From contig CAAFXL010000404.1 of assembly GCA_900767005.1 (NCBI GenBank), positions 1-11,202 of the forward strand: a stretch of DNA of 11,202 nt, in the 5' to 3' direction. The notes beneath the pieces were generated by a model. It did no database searches, had not been told where the DNA came from, and worked only from the letters and a program-made list of their open reading frames with translations. This DNA is from an uncultured Ruminobacter sp. (GTDB lineage: Bacteria > Pseudomonadota > Gammaproteobacteria > Enterobacterales > Succinivibrionaceae). Below, piece after piece: positions 7,985 through 11,202 of this stretch. Each line of letters begins with the position of its first letter. Position 1 is the first letter of the stretch. Position numbers and translations under genes: made by a program.

Positions 7985-8013
7985 TTGATATCCTATTACC
8001 AAATTTTTATAAA
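7985..8013 (+). promoter_or_regulatory. Sigma70-type promoter of the LtaS-like gene
   Basis: TTGATA (7985-7990) and TATAAA (8008-8013) are separated by exactly 17 bases, and each matches the consensus at five of six positions. Transcription would start near 8020, giving a leader of about 55 bases. This is the best promoter in the window and suggests the gene at 8075 can be expressed apart from the two genes before it. Confidence 0.7.
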
Positions 8014-8074
8014 AAAACCATATAAACTTTTGATAGATGGTTAAATTTTTCGTTCTAATAAAAAGCTCAATACT

Positions 8075-10054
8075 ATGTCATCCATAATCAATAATATTAA
8101 TATTTTTTTACATCAAGGGTATGGAATTTTATTATTAAATGCTTTTCTTGCCCTCTTTATTCTTTCTTTTAGTAGATTAGTTTTAACTTGTCTTTATCAT
8201 AAAAAAGTACCAAAAAAAAAATATCTTTATATTTTTCTCCAAGGAATTCGTATTGATATAGCAACCACTAGTGCCCTTATTGGTCCAGGTTTTATTATTT
8301 TAAGTATCGTTAATATTTTTAACTTAAATTTCTATCCTATTCTTGTTATCAATAATATTTACCTTACTATTTCAGTACTTCTTTTAATCTTAAACGAAGT
8401 TAATACTAAACCATTTATTGACGAATATGGTGTTAGACCAAATCATATTTATGTTGAATATCTTATTTACCCTAAAGAAATAGTAAATATGATGCTATCA
8501 GGTCATAAATTACTAATATCACTGGTATTCTGTATTTTAATAGCAAGTTTTTATGGACTATTTTCAATGAACCAATACTTTGTTGAAAATTATCAAACCA
8601 TTTCACCAATCTTAAGTGGTGTAATTTTTGTATTAGGTCTAGTAATTCTTCCTCTATGTGTGCGTTCAACTTTAGGTCATCGACCAATGAACCCAACTAT
8701 GATTAGCTTTTGTCAGGATCCATTAATCAATACATTGCCACTTAATTCTACTTATAGTGCAATGTATGCCTTAACCCATTTAAATCAAAATAAATTAACC
8801 TTAGAAAATATCCATTCATTTGCCGATGAAAAAGATATTATTAAATATGGTAAAGAATTAGCAATTAATCATAGTTACAAATTTCCCGATGAACTTATTG
8901 CTAAAAATCCATTTTTACAACATATAACTCCACAAAGTAAAACTCCAAAAAATCTTGTTATTATCCTTATGGAATCTCTAGGAGCTGAATTTATTGAAAG
9001 CCTTGGTGGTAAGCCTCTAACTCCTAATATTGAAAACTTAAAACATCATGGTTGGTTTTTTGAAAACATGTATGCAGCAGGTCACCGCTCAATCCGTGGG
9101 ATTGAAGCTGTAGTTTGTGGTTTCCCACCTAGCCCAATTAATAGTACAGTAAAATTACCTAAACCATCAGCTGAATATGCTAACCTTCCTGCACTATTAA
9201 AAGAAAAAGGATATAGCACCTCATTTATTTATGGAGGTGAAAGCCATTTTGATAATATGAGAGGATATTTCTTAGAGAATGGTGTAGATGAAATCATTGA
9301 TGAAAAAGATTATAAAAATCCTTCCTTTGTGGGTTCTTGGGGCGTTTGCGATGAAGACTTATTTGATAGAGCAAATGAAAGATTTGAACAATATAACAAA
9401 GAAGGTAAAAAATTCTGTAGCGTAGTATTTACAAGTTCTTTCCATGATCCATTTGATATCCCAGCCGGAAAAGTTTCTCTTGATAACTACCAAAGTAATG
9501 ACCCTGCAAGACATTTAGGCGTTAAATATGCTGATTATGCAATTGGTCAATTCTTTAAAAAAGCAATGAATAGTAGCTATTACAAAGATACAATATTTCT
9601 TTTAATTGCTGATCATGAACATCGCGTTAAATCAAGTGATGATTTTCCAATTTCACAATTTAGAATTCCTGCTCTAATTATGGGTAGTGATAATAACTAC
9701 ATTGATAAACGAATTGTTAGCCAAATTGATATGCTTCCAACCTTATTGTCATTATGTGGTTATGAAGGTGATGTTCCATGTATTGGAAATAATTTAACCA
9801 TAAATAACGACAATAAAAAGGAAGGAAGAGCAATAATGCAATACCATAATATATTTGGCTTCCTTGAAAATAATAAATTAACTACACTAGCCCCAAATGC
9901 AAATGAAGGCTATTATGAAGTTGATAATAATAAGATTAAAACCTTAAATAAAGATGAACAATTCGAAAAATATAAACAAAAAGCAATAGCCCTAGTTAAT
10001 TTAGGTCCATATCTATATAAGAATGAATTATTAACTTTAAAATATAAAAAATAA
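8075..10054 (+). CDS. LtaS/OpgB-type phosphoglycerol transferase (alkaline-phosphatase superfamily)
   Basis: A 659-residue protein with the layout of lipoteichoic acid synthase and OpgB (COG1368): about five N-terminal membrane helices (roughly 17-40, 60-80, 88-108, 146-166, 178-198), a linker, then a periplasmic sulfatase-fold domain from about 290. Catalytic landmarks are the metal-binding E300 in VIILMES, the nucleophile loop AAGHRSIRGIEA (335-346), H457 in SSFHDPF, and D513/H514 in LIADHEH. The nucleophile position appears to be S339, where LtaS uses threonine. Gram-negative relatives move phosphoglycerol from phosphatidylglycerol to periplasmic glucans or other acceptors; the acceptor here is unknown. 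Phosphoethanolamine transfer is a less likely alternative. The start has only a weak AAAAAG about 9 bases upstream. Alternative start codons downstream would cut into the first membrane helix. It has its own promoter and a strong terminator. Confidence 0.88.
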   Translation: MSSIINNINIFLHQGYGILLLNAFLALFILSFSRLVLTCLYHKKVPKKKYLYIFLQGIRIDIATTSALIGPGFIILSIVNIFNLNFYPILVINNIYLTISVLLLILNEVNTKPFIDEYGVRPNHIYVEYLIYPKEIVNMMLSGHKLLISLVFCILIASFYGLFSMNQYFVENYQTISPILSGVIFVLGLVILPLCVRSTLGHRPMNPTMISFCQDPLINTLPLNSTYSAMYALTHLNQNKLTLENIHSFADEKDIIKYGKELAINHSYKFPDELIAKNPFLQHITPQSKTPKNLVIILMESLGAEFIESLGGKPLTPNIENLKHHGWFFENMYAAGHRSIRGIEAVVCGFPPSPINSTVKLPKPSAEYANLPALLKEKGYSTSFIYGGESHFDNMRGYFLENGVDEIIDEKDYKNPSFVGSWGVCDEDLFDRANERFEQYNKEGKKFCSVVFTSSFHDPFDIPAGKVSLDNYQSNDPARHLGVKYADYAIGQFFKKAMNSSYYKDTIFLLIADHEHRVKSSDDFPISQFRIPALIMGSDNNYIDKRIVSQIDMLPTLLSLCGYEGDVPCIGNNLTINNDNKKEGRAIMQYHNIFGFLENNKLTTLAPNANEGYYEVDNNKIKTLNKDEQFEKYKQKAIALVNLGPYLYKNELLTLKYKK

Positions 10055-10077
10055 GTTTTAACTTATCATAATAAATT

Positions 10078-10110
10078 AGACAAAACTTTTTACTAAGTTT
10101 TGTCTTTTTT
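10078..10110 (+). terminator. Terminator of the LtaS-like gene
   Basis: An 11-bp perfect stem (10078-10088 with 10095-10105, core AGACAAAACTT) has a 6-base loop and ends in a run of six T. It lies 23 bases after the stop codon. A smaller palindrome, ATAAGT-TTTA-ACTTAT (10051-10066), overlaps the stop itself. Confidence 0.92.
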
Positions 10111-10220
10111 ATTTAAACATCTAAAACGCATATAAATAAGAATATTAAGCAATAATCATAAAATATGTAAATTGATATTAGTTAAGATACGTATGAGCAA
10201 AAATCAAATTTATAAGTAAA

Positions 10221-10257
10221 TAAAGGTTATTAAAAATAATATAAAGGTAATAAAAAA
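10221..10257. repeat. Short imperfect direct repeat
   Basis: TAAAGGTTATTAAAAA (10221-10236) and TAAAGGTAATAAAAAA (10242-10257) match at 14 of 16 positions and are offset by 21 bp, about two helical turns. The second copy runs into the kinase terminator. Low-complexity AT sequence could produce this by chance. The rest of the stretch 10111-10250 shows no gene or RNA that I can support. Confidence 0.3.
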
Positions 10258-10280
10258 GCCTAGTCTTTTCAAACTAGGCT
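10251..10280 (-). terminator. Terminator of the kinase-like gene
   Basis: An 8-bp stem, AGCCTAGT (10257-10264) with ACTAGGCT (10273-10280), has an 8-base loop. On the minus strand it is followed by TTTTTTA. It has four G:C pairs, sits 29 bases beyond the stop codon, and is a convincing intrinsic terminator. Confidence 0.88.
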
Positions 10281-10309
10281 CATTAGGATAACTTAAAACT
10301 TAAATTATA

Positions 10310-10873
10310 TTAATTTAAGATTTTAGCAATTTCTTCAAGTGATGCATCAAATTCTTCACCTGTATTATTGTGGAATACAAAAACATCACCGATATTTTCT
10401 GGCTTATTGAAATTACAACCTGAAATGTACTTATCCCAGTTTTGAAGTTTCCAAGTATCGCGACTTGAGTTACGTTCAATCATACGTCTGTGACAAGTTT
10501 CAGGATCGGTTTCAACCCATACTAAAAACAATCTAGCACCAATTTTAGCTAGCTTATCACGAAGATCCTGGATATATTGAGGATCTCTAATCTCTCTAGT
10601 AAAAGGAGCATTAATTAAAACATTGTCCTCATACTCAAGAGCTTCAAATGCTAAATCTAAAACTGCATAATACTCATAATCTCTTATATGCTCTTCAAAG
10701 AAATCAGAACTACGATTATATTCTTGATTAGCAACAGCAAAAATCTGCTTTGATAAAACGATCAAAGTATCTTTATCAAGATAAACAACGTGATCTAATT
10801 TTTTTGCAATAGACTTAGAAACATAAGTTTTACCACATGCTGGTGGCGAAGTAACAAGAATTAAACTTTTCAT
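10310..10873 (-). CDS. P-loop kinase-like ATP-binding protein (AAA_33 type)
   Basis: A 187-residue soluble protein of the AAA_33 / predicted-kinase group. The P-loop is SPPACGKT (9-16), preceded by the strand LILVT. The next motif, YLDKDTL (31-37), has the D33/D35 pair typical of small-molecule or nucleotide kinases. NVLINAPFTREIRD (84-97) is a Walker-B-like strand and loop. A lid-like region, CHRRMIERNSSRDTW (127-141), is rich in arginines likely to contact phosphate. The substrate is unknown; the fold is shared with nucleotide kinases, antibiotic phosphotransferases and zeta toxins, but no antitoxin gene adjoins it. The P-loop has S9 where the first glycine is usual. It lies alone between the LtaS-like gene and an rRNA operon, with a possible promoter near 10960-10988 and no clear Shine-Dalgarno before the ATG at 10873. 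Confidence 0.85.
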   Translation of the reverse strand: MKSLILVTSPPACGKTYVSKSIAKKLDHVVYLDKDTLIVLSKQIFAVANQEYNRSSDFFEEHIRDYEYYAVLDLAFEALEYEDNVLINAPFTREIRDPQYIQDLRDKLAKIGARLFLVWVETDPETCHRRMIERNSSRDTWKLQNWDKYISGCNFNKPENIGDVFVFHNNTGEEFDASLEEIAKILN

Positions 10874-10959
10874 TTATATGGTCACTTAACTAAAATAATA
10901 CGAACAATGATTAATAAGAATAAATCATCTTCCACATAAGATATTTAATACAAAATACA

Positions 10960-10988
10960 CTTATATAATACCACTTTTAAATTATAAA
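10960..10988 (-). promoter_or_regulatory. Possible promoter of the kinase-like gene
   Basis: On the minus strand TTTATA (10983-10988) and TATAAG (10960-10965) are 17 bases apart, matching the consensus at four and five of six positions. The leader would be about 80 bases and shows no recognisable structure. In such AT-rich sequence a match of this quality is weak evidence. Confidence 0.3.
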
Positions 10989-11049
10989 ATATAGAATTAT
11001 ATAAGATGCAAAAGGAATTTTTTGAAATTTATTGATAAAAATTAAAATG

Positions 11050-11077
11050 AAAAAAGGTAGTTTCATTTGAAACTACC
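11050..11077 (-). terminator. Terminator of the rRNA operon
   Basis: A 9-bp perfect stem, GGTAGTTTC (11056-11064) with GAAACTACC (11069-11077), has a 4-base loop. On the minus strand it is followed by six T (complement of 11050-11055). It lies just beyond the 3' end of 5S rRNA and is the expected intrinsic terminator of the operon. Confidence 0.92.
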
Positions 11078-11089
11078 CTATAAAAAATT

Positions 11090-11202
11090 GAGCCTGGTAA
11101 TTTCCTACTCTCACATAGCGAATGCTACACTACCATCGGCACTACTTCGTTTCACTTCTGTGTTCGGTATGGGTACAGGTGGGTCCAAAGCGCTATCTTC
11201 AC
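11090..11202 (-). rRNA. rrf: 5S ribosomal RNA (5' end cut off by the window)
   Basis: Read on the minus strand, the sequence contains the conserved 5S blocks in order: GGACCCACCTG, CCATACCGAACACAGAAGTG, GCCGATGGTAGTGT, GTGAGAGTAGG and the closing ACCAGGC. It is close to E. coli 5S along its length. About 113 bases are present; roughly the first ten, which pair with the 3' end, lie past the window edge. By the usual order, 23S and 16S genes should follow to the right, upstream in transcription. The exact 3' end is uncertain by a base or two. Confidence 0.97.

Noticed and set aside
8016..8042. AACCAT / ATGGTT inverted repeat in the leader of the LtaS-like gene, considered as an attenuator
   Set aside because: Only a 6-bp stem with a 15-base loop; the T-run is not adjacent to the stem.
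8472..8696. Open frame of 74 codons on the - strand inside the LtaS-like gene
   Set aside because: Antisense to the membrane-helix part of a well-supported gene, with no supporting signals.
10310..10873. Toxin-antitoxin module, because the kinase shares its fold with zeta toxins
   Set aside because: There is no adjacent small antitoxin-like gene, and the gene has its own terminator and sits alone.

Overview
The window is a very AT-rich chromosomal segment. It looks like a gammaproteobacterium, probably host-associated. The evidence is a UvrA tail, a full-length MetH whose zinc cysteines sit at the same residue numbers as in E. coli, a succinyl-type MetA, a YfaY/CinA-like protein of the enterobacterial architecture, and a 5S rRNA close to the E. 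coli sequence. I cannot fix the family; an AT-rich relative of Succinivibrionaceae, Orbaceae or Pasteurellales would fit. I see no phage, insertion sequence, CRISPR array or tRNA.

Layout, left to right. The last 47 codons of uvrA (+) lead into a small DUF2750-type gene (+). A strong hairpin then separates it from the convergent metH. The genes metH and metA both point left and supply two steps of methionine synthesis: activation of homoserine and the final methyl transfer. An AT-rich region of 124 bp between metA and the yfaY/cinA-like gene carries divergent promoter-like sequences. Rightward from there run the yfaY-like gene, a 418-residue multi-pass membrane protein that resembles a GT-C glycosyltransferase, and a 659-residue LtaS/OpgB-type phosphoglycerol transferase with its own good sigma70 promoter. 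A textbook terminator closes this group. Facing it is a leftward P-loop kinase-like gene (AAA_33 type) with its own terminator. The right edge is the 3' part of a leftward 5S rRNA, the tail of an rRNA operon, followed by its terminator.

How the genes work together. MetA (homoserine O-succinyltransferase) and MetH (cobalamin-dependent methionine synthase) belong to one pathway. A terminator-like hairpin lies between them, and no MetJ-box pair or SAM riboswitch is visible, so their regulation is unclear. The membrane protein and the LtaS-like enzyme could together decorate a periplasmic or surface glycan, but this is inferred from adjacency only. The points most worth checking are the divergent reactivation domain of MetH, the serine at the expected nucleophile position of the LtaS-like protein, the unidentified GT-C-like protein beside it, and the altered P-loop of the kinase. 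I found no clear sign of a wholly new system.
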